64,000 nucleotides of DNA from Clostridium_I sp963725425 (GCA_963725425.1 CAVRYJ010000044.1:208869-272868), one strand, 5' to 3'. Positions 45,484 through 54,802 are shown, numbered from the stretch's first letter. The notes: generated by a model from the letters alone, not told the origin. Translations and numbers: made by a program.

Positions 45484-45825
45484 ATGCTAACACAAGAAGA
45501 ATTATTTGGTAAATGCCCATATGCAACGGCTCAAAAAATATTATCAGGAAAATGGATGTTAATTATCCTACATTGCTTAAGTGAAAACAAACTTAGATTC
45601 AACAAGTTACAGAAACAGTTACCTGATATAACACAAGCAACACTTACAAAGCAGTTACGTACTTTGGAAGGATACGGAATTATTATCAGAACTGTTTATC
45701 CAGAAGTTCCCCCAAAGGTAGAATACCAGCTCAGTGATATTGGAAAGGATTTTTCGGAAGTTTTAAATAGTCTTAAAATCTGGGGTGACAAGTATATAGA
45801 TTTTTACAATACAAAAAATAAATAA
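45484..45825 (+). CDS. HxlR-family winged-helix transcriptional regulator
   Basis: 113 residues. CPYATAQKILSGKWMLIIL has the N-terminal Cys typical of redox-sensing members (Cys at about 10), followed by LRFNKLQKQLPDITQATLTKQLRTLE (recognition region) and the wing VPPKVEYQLSDIG. Regulates the divergent oxidoreductase, probably via the palindrome at 45449-45470. RBS GAGGAGG. Confidence 0.9.
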   Translation: MLTQEELFGKCPYATAQKILSGKWMLIILHCLSENKLRFNKLQKQLPDITQATLTKQLRTLEGYGIIIRTVYPEVPPKVEYQLSDIGKDFSEVLNSLKIWGDKYIDFYNTKNK

Positions 45826-46004
45826 ATAAATAACAGATATATGCAAATTGTTCCGGTCTCGGACAGATTGCTTCCTTTCATGTTTATTTCCCACAATTTT
45901 TCTTTTAAAATACCCAAAAGAAATAGTGACAATACACGATAAATTAACTATGTATATTAATTTTAGTAAATTTTTAAAATCAGGAAAATAATGGAGGAAT
46001 AAAC

Positions 46005-46878
46005 ATGAGTTCAATTAGCAGTATCCAAAGTTCTAGTCTATTAAATACACAAAACACAGAGTCTACAGATTCCACAACGTCTACAACATCCAAAGATTAT
46101 ATGGCTTCTTTAGAAAAGGTGGCTACAAAACATAAGAAGGATTCGGAACAAGATACCTTGGCAATAAGTGAGCAAGCACTACAAGCAATAGGTAGTACTT
46201 CTAGCAGTAACAATACTAGTACGGCGACTTCAGCTACTGATGTTATTAATAGCCTTGTATCTTCAGGTACACTTACACAAACTGAGGCTAGTGCTGTAAC
46301 AGCTGCTTTTAAGGCTGCGGCTCTTTCAAACGCAACTTCTACTGGAGCATATAGTAGTTCTAAACACACAAACCCTTTAGATAGTTTAGTCGCTGCTGGT
46401 ACAATTACATCAGACCAGGAAAGTGCCATTAAAACAGCCCTTCAAGCTTCTAGAAGTTCACAACAAGCACCACCAGCTAAACCAACTGATAGTAGTTCAA
46501 GTAGCAGTGCTACATCAGTTTTAGATGCTTTAGTATCGGCAGGTACAATTACACAAACAGAGGAATCAGCAATTGAAAGTGCATTTCCAAACAGCAATGA
46601 CAACAGATAGTAGTTCTAGCACATCAGCAACTACTGATCCTTTAAGCAGCCTGATTTCAGCTGGTACAATTACTTCAGATCAGGCTGATAAGATCAAAAA
46701 AGCACTTGATGAATCTCGTGATTCAAATTCATTACAATCAGATTCATCAATTGATAGCCCTACATCAGTTTTAGATGATTTAGTATCAGCAGGTACAATT
46801 ACACAAACAGAGGAATCTTCAATTGAAACTGCATTCCAAGCAGCTTTGGCTTCTAATCAATCACAAACAAGTTTTTAA
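46005..46878 (+). pseudogene. Ser/Thr-rich protein with five LVSAGTIT repeats, one frameshift
   Basis: Start ATG after TGGAGGAAT. The first frame ends at 46610; removing one C in the CC at about 46588 joins it (ESAFQTAMTTD) to the frame ending at 46878, giving about 291 residues. Five repeats share LxxLVSAGTITQTEESAIExAFQ or SAGTITSDQ, separated by Ser/Thr/Asn linkers. No signal peptide; each repeat looks like a helix-loop-helix. Function unknown. The last repeat and the following terminator are duplicated at 52598-52801. Confidence 0.65.
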
Positions 46879-46896
46879 ATTCTAAAAGGAAATACG

Positions 46897-46944
46897 AAGA
46901 GATGTTATATTTCCTTTAGGTAGGTTAATATAACATCTCTTTTT
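46897..46944. terminator. Terminator after the repeat protein
   Basis: AAGAGATGTTATATT / AATATAACATCTCTTTTT with an intervening loop; duplicated at 52753-52801. Confidence 0.85.
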
Positions 46945-47545
46945 AACTGAAAATTATTGTAATAAAATATAAGCTGTTATTTTGAATCCCATCCTGTAGT
47001 TTTGATGTGGGATATTTATACCCACATTTTATTTTTGAATTCCATGTTTTAAAAAATTTTTCTTCTAAAACAATATCATTATATATAGGCCTAAGAAATA
47101 TTATGATGCACTTCATAACTTCTTGAAATTCAAGATCATTAATATTTATTTTCCTTAAAAAAGCTTTCCACAATTTATTTCTATTATAGTCCTTGATAAA
47201 TTCTTGTGAAAATATCACATTTTCTTTTTCTATTACTGTATGTCTTCTTTGCAGTGTTTGTGAAATTGCCTCCTGTAGTTTTTTACCATCAAAATTATGG
47301 CTATTCAAAAGAGTATATATATCATAAAAGTCTTTCATCCTGCTGTTAACTACTGTTAAAGCTATCATTGCTTGAAATTTTTCTGAGATAATTGATTCTA
47401 AAGAATACACTTTTATCTTAGGTGTTTCCATATTAAGCAAAACAGGGTATTCCATTATTTGGGGGTTTGGAACTACAATGTCACCAAATCCCACATCTAA
47501 TTGAATAACTTTTTTGCATTTCCTAAGATACAAGTAAACTTTACC
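46943..47545 (-). pseudogene. AbiEii nucleotidyltransferase toxin, 3' part (split by transposon)
   Basis: Reads QLDVGFGDIVVPNPQIMEYPVLL and PKIKVYSLESIISEKFQAMI, the AbiEii/AbiGii nucleotidyltransferase C-terminal half. Its upstream sequence (VKFTCILGNAKK) joins exactly, after removing the transposon at 47546-51517 and one TTTACC copy, to the 5' part at 51518-51903 (DYQGIRV). An additional lesion lies in an A6 run (T6 at 47510-47515): one more A gives AKKVIQLD. The toxin of this AbiE abortive-infection system is therefore inactivated. Confidence 0.85.
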
Positions 47546-47616
47546 TGTTATAGGTCAAGAATGATTTCAGTAAATACTGATTTTTAGTCATTAAAAATCA
47601 CAGGAATAAAAAAAGC

Positions 47617-47656
47617 AAAAAGCACATTTGGTAGTGTATACCATTTGTGCTTTTTG
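47617..47656. terminator. Terminator-like hairpin inside the transposon left end
   Basis: AAAAAGCACATTTGGTA / TACCATTTGTGCTTTTT with a GTG loop; would block read-through between host and element. Confidence 0.7.
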
Positions 47657-47799
47657 TCTAGGCTTTAAGTACGTGTAAAAAACCTATAAACATCATAATA
47701 CAAATCAATAAGGAAATCAATACCAATATTAATGATTATTGTAATTATGTTGATAAGGTTTTTGTTCGGAAGAACCTTGGTATTCCTAAGTCAGATAAA

Positions 47800-48315
47800 T
47801 TGAAGAAGAATGGTACTTTTAAAAGAGGATTATTCTTTCTGTTGGACGGTGTCATAAGATACAAGAAAATAAAAATCCAGACAATGCTTTGGAGAAAAAG
47901 CAATGGAGAAAGGTTTTATATCAGCTTATTTCCTTCAAATATTATTAAATATAACAAAGTTGATACCGGACTAATTGAATTTATCAGTAATAACGTGAAA
48001 GAAGGTGAGTATGTTTTTCAATACGCAGATGACTCAGCAGATACTATTGATTGTGAAGATATTCTAATACGTTCTTGTTCTAATGTAGAAAGAAGTTGCA
48101 TGAGTAGGAGCCTATCGGCTTTACTGAACAGTAGGTTTACAGAAATCCTAAATAATAATATTGAAGTTATTAGCTTTTCAGATTATTTAAAAATAAAACT
48201 AAAGTTTAAACAAATCTATCTACTAATTAAGACAGCTTCAATTTGTTTTGAGTACGGAGTGCTCCTAGATGCGAGTCTATCTTCACTAAACCTAATTTTC
48301 AAATTTTTACGATAA
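47800..48315 (+). CDS. Transposon-encoded accessory protein, function unknown
   Basis: At least 171 residues; the open frame actually extends upstream to 47662 without an ATG (DKVFVRKNLGIPKSDK lies before the TTG at 47800), so the start is uncertain or frameshifted. Reads GLFFLLDGVIRYKKIKIQTM and DCEDILIRSCSNVERSC. Proteins of this type are commonly the first gene in clostridial DDE/ExeA transposons (I believe the DUF6431 group, from memory). No nuclease motif of TnsA type was seen. Confidence 0.5.
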   Translation: MKKNGTFKRGLFFLLDGVIRYKKIKIQTMLWRKSNGERFYISLFPSNIIKYNKVDTGLIEFISNNVKEGEYVFQYADDSADTIDCEDILIRSCSNVERSCMSRSLSALLNSRFTEILNNNIEVISFSDYLKIKLKFKQIYLLIKTASICFEYGVLLDASLSSLNLIFKFLR

Positions 48316-48554
48316 TTTCCACGAGATATATATTGTCCACTTTTTTATTTTAGTGCGAATTACCCATAATTCGAATTTATCATACAATATTCGTTTTATT
48401 TTTTTCCTTCCTTTGTCATTCTAATTTTATCAAATATTATCCAACTGTTTCTTAGTTTGATATTCCTAAAAAAAGCAAGAAATTCTGAATTTACAGGACA
48501 AGCTCCCATATTTTATGATTGATGCATCAAAGTTAATAGGAGGTGCTTTTTATA

Positions 48555-50269
48555 ATGGTTGGAAATATTAAAGACGAGGATGCAATTGCTTTTTTTAAGT
48601 TACAAGTAATTACACCCATGCTTGAAGCAAACAAAGGTTTTGTAGACAAAACAGCTAAAAAACTTTCGCATCAACAGTTTAATGATGTAGTAAACAAAAA
48701 AATAATAACTTACTCATACAGAACTCTATACAAATTTTACTCATCCTACAAAAAATTTGGATTCGATGGATTAAAACCTAAAATTAAATCAAGTAAAGGT
48801 ACACATCCAGCTATACCACAGGAGCTTATTGATGAAATAATGAAACTTAAAGAAGAACTTCCAACAAGGTCTGCATTAAAAATTATTGTAATGCTGGAAC
48901 TTGCTAAGAAAATTGAAAAAGGCTTTTGAAACTCCGTACAGTAAATAGACTATTAAACAATTATGGTTATACCAGAAAAAATCTCACTAAGGATCATAGA
49001 GTATATATAAAACATGAAAAAGAGTGTATCAATAAAATGTGGCAAAGTGATATTATGGAAGCCTGCTATTTAACGGATAAGAACGGCGAAAGCCGGCTAG
49101 TTTATCTCATAGGCTTTATTGATGATCACAGTAGGCGTATATTACACTGTCAATTCTATTTTGACGCTACGCTAACAAGACTTGAAGATTGTCTCCAAAA
49201 GGCCGTTATTAAATTTGGTTCTCCAAAAAGTTTGTATGTCGATAATGGAAAAGTATATATCTCAGCACAATTTAAAATAATATGTGCAAAGCTAGGTATA
49301 ACTTTAAAATATGCAACTCCATACCATCCATCTGGGAAAGGGAAAATAGAAAAATATTGGAGATATGTTCAAAGTTCTTTTATGTCTGAGATTAGAAAAA
49401 ATAAAATTTCAAATATAATAGAATTAAATGACATGCTACAAGCGTGGCTTAAATATGAGTATCACGAAAAGCTTCATAACGGTATTGGGATGACACCTAT
49501 TGAAAAATGGAATAAATCTTTGACTGAAGGTACCAAATTGAGATACTTATCGCCTGTTCAACTTAATGAAATTTTCATGCATTGTTCTGAAAGAAGTGTA
49601 TCTAAATATGGTGTAATATCCTTTAATGGTAATACCTATGAAGCCGACGCATCCTTAGTTATGAAGAAAATCGAAATACGATATAATCCATTCCATCTTG
49701 AAATTCTTCATACCTATTATAATGACAAGTATTATGGCGTTGCTAAAATAATTGACCTCAATAATACAAAACATAAAAGTGTCAGACCTTTAGAAGAAGA
49801 TCCACAAGTGGAATCAGATATAGCTAAAGAATATCTTGAGAATATAAAAAGTAACTATCAAGAATATCTTAAAAGTCAGGTTGCACAGCACATCTCTAAA
49901 TATAATACCCAAGATGCTTCGCATATAAGCCAAGGAAAAGCTCCTAAAAATAAAGATACAGGAATATTTAGAGCGCCAAAAGATAAAGAAATTGTAATTG
50001 ATAAAGGTGAGTTTATTTCCATAGTTGTTGATAAACTTTCAATAGACAATATAACATTTACGGAAAAAAGCAAACTTTATGATCTTTGGAAAACATTCAA
50101 AGAATTTAACAAGGATATTTTAATATCAATACTTGATGATATTAAAGAGAAATCCCCAGACTTTAATCGCAATTTCCTATACTATCTCTCCGAGATAAAA
50201 AAGCAATATGAACAACAAATCAATTCTATAACTGAAGCCGGAGGCGCTAAATATGAGTGCAATAAATAG
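48555..50269 (+). pseudogene. Mu/Tn7-type DDE transposase, frameshifted
   Basis: The N-terminal 125 codons (ATG 48555 after AGGAGG) form the HTH DNA-binding part (TYSYRTLYKFYSSYKKFGFDGL). They break at a T4 run near 48919; one more T gives KGFLKLRTVNRLLNNYG, continuing to 50269. Integrase core: first Asp in MWQSDIMEACYL, second Asp in LYVDNGKVYISAQF, Glu in HPSGKGKIEKYWRYVQ, followed by a Mu-C-like beta domain. Repaired length about 570 residues. It cuts and joins the element ends, with the ATPase selecting targets. Confidence 0.8.
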
Positions 50270-51059
50270 TTCTATATGTCAAAATTTCAAATTAAGCTAT
50301 ATTCCTTTTTTAGAACGTTCAAAATCATATTTTAAATACGAACGGTTCAATGATAATATAGACCTTTTGTCTTCAGCTTTTATGTCAAGGCAAATTGTAT
50401 GTATTACTGGTGCAGCTGGAACAGGAAAGAGCTCACTTATATTTTATGCAGTAAATGGTTTAGATCCATCACAGTTCAGAGTTGCAGGCATAGAATTATC
50501 TAATCCAAATAAAAAAGCACTGTATAAAACTCTTGCAATAAAGGTTGGTTTAAAGCCGCCATATAATGCTGATGATATAAAACTTCAACTTATAAATTTC
50601 TTTGACGAACAAAATGCGCTGGGCAAATTCAATACTATTATAATCGATGAAGCACACACACTTTCTATGCCAATTTTTGATGAATTAAGAAGTTTTTATG
50701 ATGAGGGGAACAATTTTTCTCTTATTTTATCAGGTATGCCCTCTTTAAGAAATCAACTAAATATTGGTGTTAATCAACCTTTAAAACAGAGAATATTTCT
50801 TTTCCTCGATTGTGCGGGATTAAGTTTGAACGAAACAAAAGAATATATAAACAACCAGCTAACTCTTGCTGGGGCGAAAGTCCCAATAATTGATGAGAAA
50901 TGTTTCAATTTTATCCATAGTGTAACTTCTGGTGTACCAAGACGTATAAATCAACTCTGTTATGGTGGATTACTGTCCACTTTTAAAATTAGAGAAACAA
51001 TAATTTCAGAAGAAACTTTAAAAAAAGTACATGAAAAACTTAATTATCAAATTTCGTAG
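50253..51059 (+). CDS. AAA ATPase, TniB/TnsC/ExeA-type transposition protein
   Basis: 268 residues with Walker A GAAGTGKS, Walker B TIIIDEAHTL, and the SGVPRRINQLC motif near the C-terminus typical of ExeA/TniB proteins. In Mu/Tn7-like elements this ATPase coats target DNA and activates the transposase. It overlaps the transposase end by 17 bp, with GGAGG upstream. Confidence 0.88.
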   Translation: MSAINSSICQNFKLSYIPFLERSKSYFKYERFNDNIDLLSSAFMSRQIVCITGAAGTGKSSLIFYAVNGLDPSQFRVAGIELSNPNKKALYKTLAIKVGLKPPYNADDIKLQLINFFDEQNALGKFNTIIIDEAHTLSMPIFDELRSFYDEGNNFSLILSGMPSLRNQLNIGVNQPLKQRIFLFLDCAGLSLNETKEYINNQLTLAGAKVPIIDEKCFNFIHSVTSGVPRRINQLCYGGLLSTFKIRETIISEETLKKVHEKLNYQIS

Positions 51060-51073
51060 GAGGCTGAATAGAA

Positions 51074-51406
51074 ATGAATTTTGAATGTAGCATGAAAACT
51101 GATAATGGCATAGAAGAGTGGTCTGGTTTGATTGTTAACTTAATAAATCATGGAAGTCATTATGAGATGAGAATAGAAAGTAGATCGGGGATAATGGTTA
51201 TATTCGGAGAATCACGCCTTGGATATTTTGCTTGTATCCCTGATTTTGGAGCAGGATGTCATATTGTACACCCATCAGATCTTTTTTGGAATACTGAAAA
51301 ATTAGTTAGTGTGCTTGGTGAAGTAGATGGAATAACTGTTGCTTGTGCGCTGAAAGCTATCGCACCTAAACTTAAAATGAGAAAAAAGATACCTCATCCT
51401 TACTAA
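51074..51406 (+). CDS. Small transposon-encoded protein, function unknown
   Basis: 110 residues (DNGIEEWSGLIVNLINHGSH, then GIMVIFGESRLGYFACIPDF). Mixed alpha/beta, no signal peptide. RBS TAGGAGG, 14 bp after the ATPase, so same operon. Conserved small genes are found in this position in related clostridial elements; a role in target choice or regulation is possible. Ends just before a terminator. Confidence 0.6.
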   Translation: MNFECSMKTDNGIEEWSGLIVNLINHGSHYEMRIESRSGIMVIFGESRLGYFACIPDFGAGCHIVHPSDLFWNTEKLVSVLGEVDGITVACALKAIAPKLKMRKKIPHPY

Positions 51407-51412
51407 AACAGT

Positions 51413-51461
51413 AAAAATAATTATCACCATGATGCTTGTCTTCATGGTGATAATTATTTTT
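51413..51461. terminator. Terminator inside the transposon right end
   Basis: AAAATAATTATCACCATGA / TTCATGGTGATAATTATTTTT, perfect stem, bidirectional. Confidence 0.85.
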
Positions 51462-51517
51462 CTGCACACTGTCGTGTTTCTTGGCTAAACCCCTGTAATT
51501 TTGAATGACTCATAACA

Positions 51518-51903
51518 TTTACCCTTATTCCTTGATAATCAGCATCTTTCTTTATTTCTATAACCTCTATGGACTCCCTTATAAATGATAATCCATCATC
51601 TTCACATTCAACCTTACAGATATCCAAAAATATTTTTTTTAGATTATCCTTATCATTTGAAACTTGTTGCGCTAATAAATCAATATCCTTAGTAGGTCTA
51701 CCTTTATATTCGGTCAACATAAACATTAATAATCCGCCTTTTAATACAAATCGCTCGCCGTAATTTGAAATAGAGATTCTATATAGCAGGCGTTCTTGCA
51801 TATAAAGCAATAATATTGAGTCAAAACTTCTTTTTTCAGTTTTTGCTATAATTGCAAGTCTTGCTCTTACTGAGGCAGCCATATCCTTTATTTGCTTGTT
51901 CAT
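51518..51903 (-). pseudogene. AbiEii nucleotidyltransferase toxin, 5' part (split by transposon)
   Basis: Begins MNKQIKDMAASVRARLAI and contains the nucleotidyltransferase motif FVLKGGLLMFML with the metal Asps in RPTKDIDLLAQ. The coding frame leaves the gene after DYQGIRV at 51518, enters the transposon and stops at 51454. ATG 51903 overlaps the antitoxin stop (ATGA). AbiEii normally NTP-modifies tRNA acceptor ends in phage defence; here it is interrupted. Confidence 0.88.
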
Positions 51904-51961
51904 ACAAGCACCTCCAAATATTCTTTAATCAAATTTTCAACTCTACAAACTTTAGCATACT

Positions 51962-52504
51962 TTATAAGTTTATTAAAATCTTTATCTTTCCTACTATATA
52001 ATTATTAATACATTCTTTAACAATGTCATTTCCTATTTTGAATCTATATCTAATACAATCACAAATTGTTTTTTCTACATCATATATTCTAATTTTATGC
52101 TGATCTACAATTATTTCATTAATGCCCAATAAAAACTGTTTTTCAGAAAAGTAAACAATCTTTATTGGTGGATAATCAGGCACCACAATTTTTTCACTTC
52201 TTTCTATTGCAATCTCATACTGCCATGGATTGTAAGACGTTAAATCATAATAAGCTAAAGCCGATGTAAGACACAATACGCCTTTAGATACAATCTTCAT
52301 TACATCTACCATTTCAAAATTATATTGAAAATCATAATTATTCCATTTATATAATCCTGTTTTTAATCTAGTTATCTTTTGTGATTTTTCAAGTTTATTT
52401 ATATAATATCTATTTATGCCTATACTTGATATTTCTTTTGTTGTTGCATAGCCTTTGTTTTTAATAAAAATATTTTTTATTTGTTGTTCTTTTTCATGAG
52501 TCAT
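51962..52504 (-). CDS. AbiEi-type antitoxin / transcriptional regulator
   Basis: About 181 residues from MTHEKEQQIKNIFIKNKGYA. N-terminal winged helix (ATTKEISSIGINRYYINKLEK) and C-terminal AbiEi domain (VLCLTSALAYYDL, YDVEKTICDCIRYR). The stop after KIKILINL is premature: with one added A near 51995 the frame gives SRKDKDFNKLIKYAKVCRVENLIKEYLE and ends at 51900, overlapping the toxin ATG. ATG at 52504 follows TTAAGGAG. It represses the abiE operon and blocks the toxin. Confidence 0.8.
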   Translation of the reverse strand: MTHEKEQQIKNIFIKNKGYATTKEISSIGINRYYINKLEKSQKITRLKTGLYKWNNYDFQYNFEMVDVMKIVSKGVLCLTSALAYYDLTSYNPWQYEIAIERSEKIVVPDYPPIKIVYFSEKQFLLGINEIIVDQHKIRIYDVEKTICDCIRYRFKIGNDIVKECINNYIVGKIKILINL

Positions 52505-52597
52505 ACAATCACTCCTTAACAAATGTTACACATATTTTAATATATGCAGTAGTTTTGTTAAATTTATTATACGATATTTGCAAGTAATTTTCAATAC

Positions 52598-52801
52598 CTT
52601 TTCATCAAGTAATAGCCCTACATCAGTTTTAGATAGCTTAGTATCAGCAGGAACGATTACCTCAACTGAGGAATCTTCAATTGAAACTGCATTTCAAGTA
52701 GCTTTGGGTTCTAATCAATCACAAACTAGTTTTTAAATTTTAAACAGAAATACGAGAGATGTTATATTTCCGTTAGTAGGGTAATATAACATCTCTTTTT
52801 A
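52598..52801. repeat. Partial duplicate of the repeat-protein 3' end and terminator
   Basis: About 200 bp match 46745-46944 (SPTSVLDSLVSAGTIT, the C-terminal QTSF and stop, then the terminator) at roughly 85-90%. With the original it brackets the AbiE locus and its transposon as a direct repeat. Not expressed: no start. Confidence 0.85.
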
Positions 52802-52824
52802 TTCACTTAAACTCATATATTTTG

Positions 52825-53019
52825 TTACTCTATAGTTATAGCACCCGCTGGGCAGCCTGCTTCAGCTTCTTTTGTATCATCCATTAATTTTTCTTCAATT
52901 TCATTTTCTGATGCACCTGCTTTCCCATCATCATCCATTTCAAAAACATCAGGGCATGATTCAGCACATAACCCGCAACCTATACATGATACTATTTCCA
53001 TGTTATTATGCTGTAACAT
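52825..53019 (-). CDS. Small [4Fe-4S] ferredoxin
   Basis: 64 residues. CIGCGLCAESCPDVFEM provides Cys-x2-Cys-x2-Cys plus CP, and a distal Cys in AGCPAGAITIE. The spacing suits a single [4Fe-4S] cluster ferredoxin of the Thermotoga type rather than the two-cluster clostridial type; the other half is acidic. Electron carrier for redox enzymes. An upstream ATG has AAGG; an internal ATG (MEIVS) is possible. Confidence 0.88.
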   Translation of the reverse strand: MLQHNNMEIVSCIGCGLCAESCPDVFEMDDDGKAGASENEIEEKLMDDTKEAEAGCPAGAITIE

Positions 53020-53086
53020 ATGTTACCTTAACAACCGGATTTATTATGTAGAAAACATATGGTATAATTTAGTAAGCTGATATTAG

Positions 53087-53245
53087 GCATCATCAAAGAA
53101 ATAACAAGTCAATATTCTGGTCTATTTCGTGGTATGCTTCGTCGCCATAACCATTACATATATCAATATGCGCAGGTAATGCCTCCTCGCCTGCCGCAAA
53201 ATATCCTCAGAATCTTTGACTTGTTATTTCTTTTCAGATGCCTTA
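53087..53245. repeat. Long imperfect inverted repeat (MITE-like or structured element)
   Basis: GGCATCATCAAAGAAATAAC at the left pairs with the complement of the right end (GGCATCTGAAAAGAAATAAC), continuing through AAGTCA and ATTCTG, about 35 bp per arm with a loop of about 85 bp. A half-copy (GGCATCATCAAAAAAATAAT) lies at 61081. Confidence 0.65.
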
Positions 53246-53390
53246 TCTATAGAAAAGAGAGTGGTAAAAATGGAATTAGCAATTGTATTTGCTCCATGCA
53301 AAGTTATATAGGATAGAGCTTGTATGGAGTATATATCTATCAAATTGACTTTGCACCTTTATAATTTTAAAATAAAAGGAGTAAAGTAAA

Positions 53391-54686
53391 ATGAAAAGTA
53401 ATAGCAAAATAAATATAGCAATGTTAGGATATGCAGAAGTAGACATTACGCCAAATAAGCCAGCGCAGACCATAGGGTTTGGCCGTGAAGACAATTTATC
53501 ACGTGGAGTTTTACATGGCTTGTCCGCACAAATAGCAGTGTGGCAGCTGGATACAGAGAAATTCTGTGTTGCTACAATAGATCATATTGGATTTTCAAAA
53601 CAACATGCTGATAATTTAAGAAGTGACATAGGTAAAATACTATCCGTGACGAAAGAAAAGGTCATGCTTGGTTTTGCTCATGCCCATTCCGCACCAAATG
53701 AAAGTATTGAGAAAGAATATTATAATTTCCTATGCAATCAGGTTAAAGATGGTGTTAGTAAAGCGGCTTTTAATATGCTACCAATCAAGGCAGCATGGGG
53801 AAATGCATATGCAGATATTGGTTTGAATCGACGTAAAGGCTGTGATGCACTGGATGGAAGGATTGGCATATTAAAGGTTACTGATGCTACTAGCGGAAAA
53901 CTGCTTATGCTGTTGTTACGTCTCACTGCTCATGCAAATGTGCTGAAAGCTGATAATTATATGATTTCTCCCGATTATTTTGCAGCTGTAAGAGATCTGC
54001 TGCAAGATAAGTACGGATGTCCTGTTATGCTCACCCAGGGTGCTTCTGGAAATGTAGCACCTAAATATTTTCAGTCATGCCTGACACCACCGGATGCCTG
54101 CGACTCAAGGTTCATAAGATCTGACACTGCACTCAATGACATGGCGGAAGAAGTATACAGAGGAGTTAATACAGTGATTGATACCATATGCCCTCACTGC
54201 ATAAAACATCTTGATATGTATTCTGTATACTTAAACCTTCATGCAGATGTTCCTTCTTATAAAAGAGCATTACAAATAGCTGAAGAAGCAAAGAAGGAAG
54301 CAAATATAGACGGGACAGTTTGGTTAAGAGAGGTACAGCATCTTCTACATGATGGAATTCATGAGCAGATTGATACAACCGAGATACAGTATTTTGCGTT
54401 AGATGAGGGTTGCCTTTGCGGTGTTGCAAATGAAATTATGTGCGAGTTTGCACTACGTACCAAGGAATACATGCATAGCGATTTGTTTTACCTGGGGGGA
54501 TACACCAACGGATGCACTGGTTACTTTCCTACAGAAGAAGAATATGACAAAGGCGGTTATGAGGTCTACTGGTCCATGCTGACAGATTATATCTATCATG
54601 GACGGGTGTTTCCGTTGAACCGTAACTCAGCATCTAAGCTTGTCAATACTGTAGTGGAAAATGCTCCACAGTATATGAAACAATAG
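53391..54686 (+). CDS. Neutral/alkaline ceramidase-like protein
   Basis: 431 residues, no signal peptide. The N-terminal half fits the alkaline ceramidase family: MLGYAEVDITPNKPAQTIGFG, the metal region GFAHAHSAPNES, and TQGASGNVAPKYF. GGYTNGCTGYFPTEEEYDKGGYE is the usual C-terminal signature. Members hydrolyse N-acyl bonds; in gut and soil Firmicutes the substrate is often unknown and may be a glycan- or lipid-linked amide. RBS AAAGGAG. A terminator follows. Confidence 0.85.
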   Translation: MKSNSKINIAMLGYAEVDITPNKPAQTIGFGREDNLSRGVLHGLSAQIAVWQLDTEKFCVATIDHIGFSKQHADNLRSDIGKILSVTKEKVMLGFAHAHSAPNESIEKEYYNFLCNQVKDGVSKAAFNMLPIKAAWGNAYADIGLNRRKGCDALDGRIGILKVTDATSGKLLMLLLRLTAHANVLKADNYMISPDYFAAVRDLLQDKYGCPVMLTQGASGNVAPKYFQSCLTPPDACDSRFIRSDTALNDMAEEVYRGVNTVIDTICPHCIKHLDMYSVYLNLHADVPSYKRALQIAEEAKKEANIDGTVWLREVQHLLHDGIHEQIDTTEIQYFALDEGCLCGVANEIMCEFALRTKEYMHSDLFYLGGYTNGCTGYFPTEEEYDKGGYEVYWSMLTDYIYHGRVFPLNRNSASKLVNTVVENAPQYMKQ

Positions 54687-54763
54687 ACATTCATATTGCT
54701 GGTGATAGAGCAATATTTACAGTATGTAATATTTACACAATAGTACACTAACAAAATTTATAG

Positions 54764-54802
54764 GAAAAAGCAGACTAGCTAATATTGTTAGTCTGTTTTT
54801 TA
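54764..54802 (+). terminator. Terminator of the ceramidase-like gene
   Basis: AAAAAGCAGACTA / TAGTCTGTTTTTT with an 11-nt loop. Confidence 0.85.

Larger units (their letters stand above)
47546..51517. mobile_element. 3,972-bp DDE/AAA-ATPase transposon inserted in abiEii
   Basis: Left end TGTTATAGGTCA and right end (inward) TGTTATGAGTCA form terminal inverted repeats. A 6-bp target duplication TTTACC flanks it (47540-47545 and 51518-51523). A second transposase-site-like repeat, GTCATTAAAAATCACAGG at 47587-47604, matches the right-end GTCATTCAAAATTACAGG (51492-51509 complement) at 16 of 18 positions. Cargo: an unknown ORF, a DDE transposase, a TniB/ExeA-type ATPase and a small protein. Terminators sit just inside both ends. 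This is the plan of Mu/Tn7/Tn5053-like elements. Confidence 0.88.

Noticed and set aside
47662..48315. TnsA-type endonuclease in the transposon
   Set aside because: Position fits, but no PD-(D/E)XK-like Asp/Glu-x-Lys arrangement was found; left as unknown.
47546..51517. CRISPR-associated Tn7-like transposon
   Set aside because: No cas genes, CRISPR repeats or TniQ-like gene lie between the ends.
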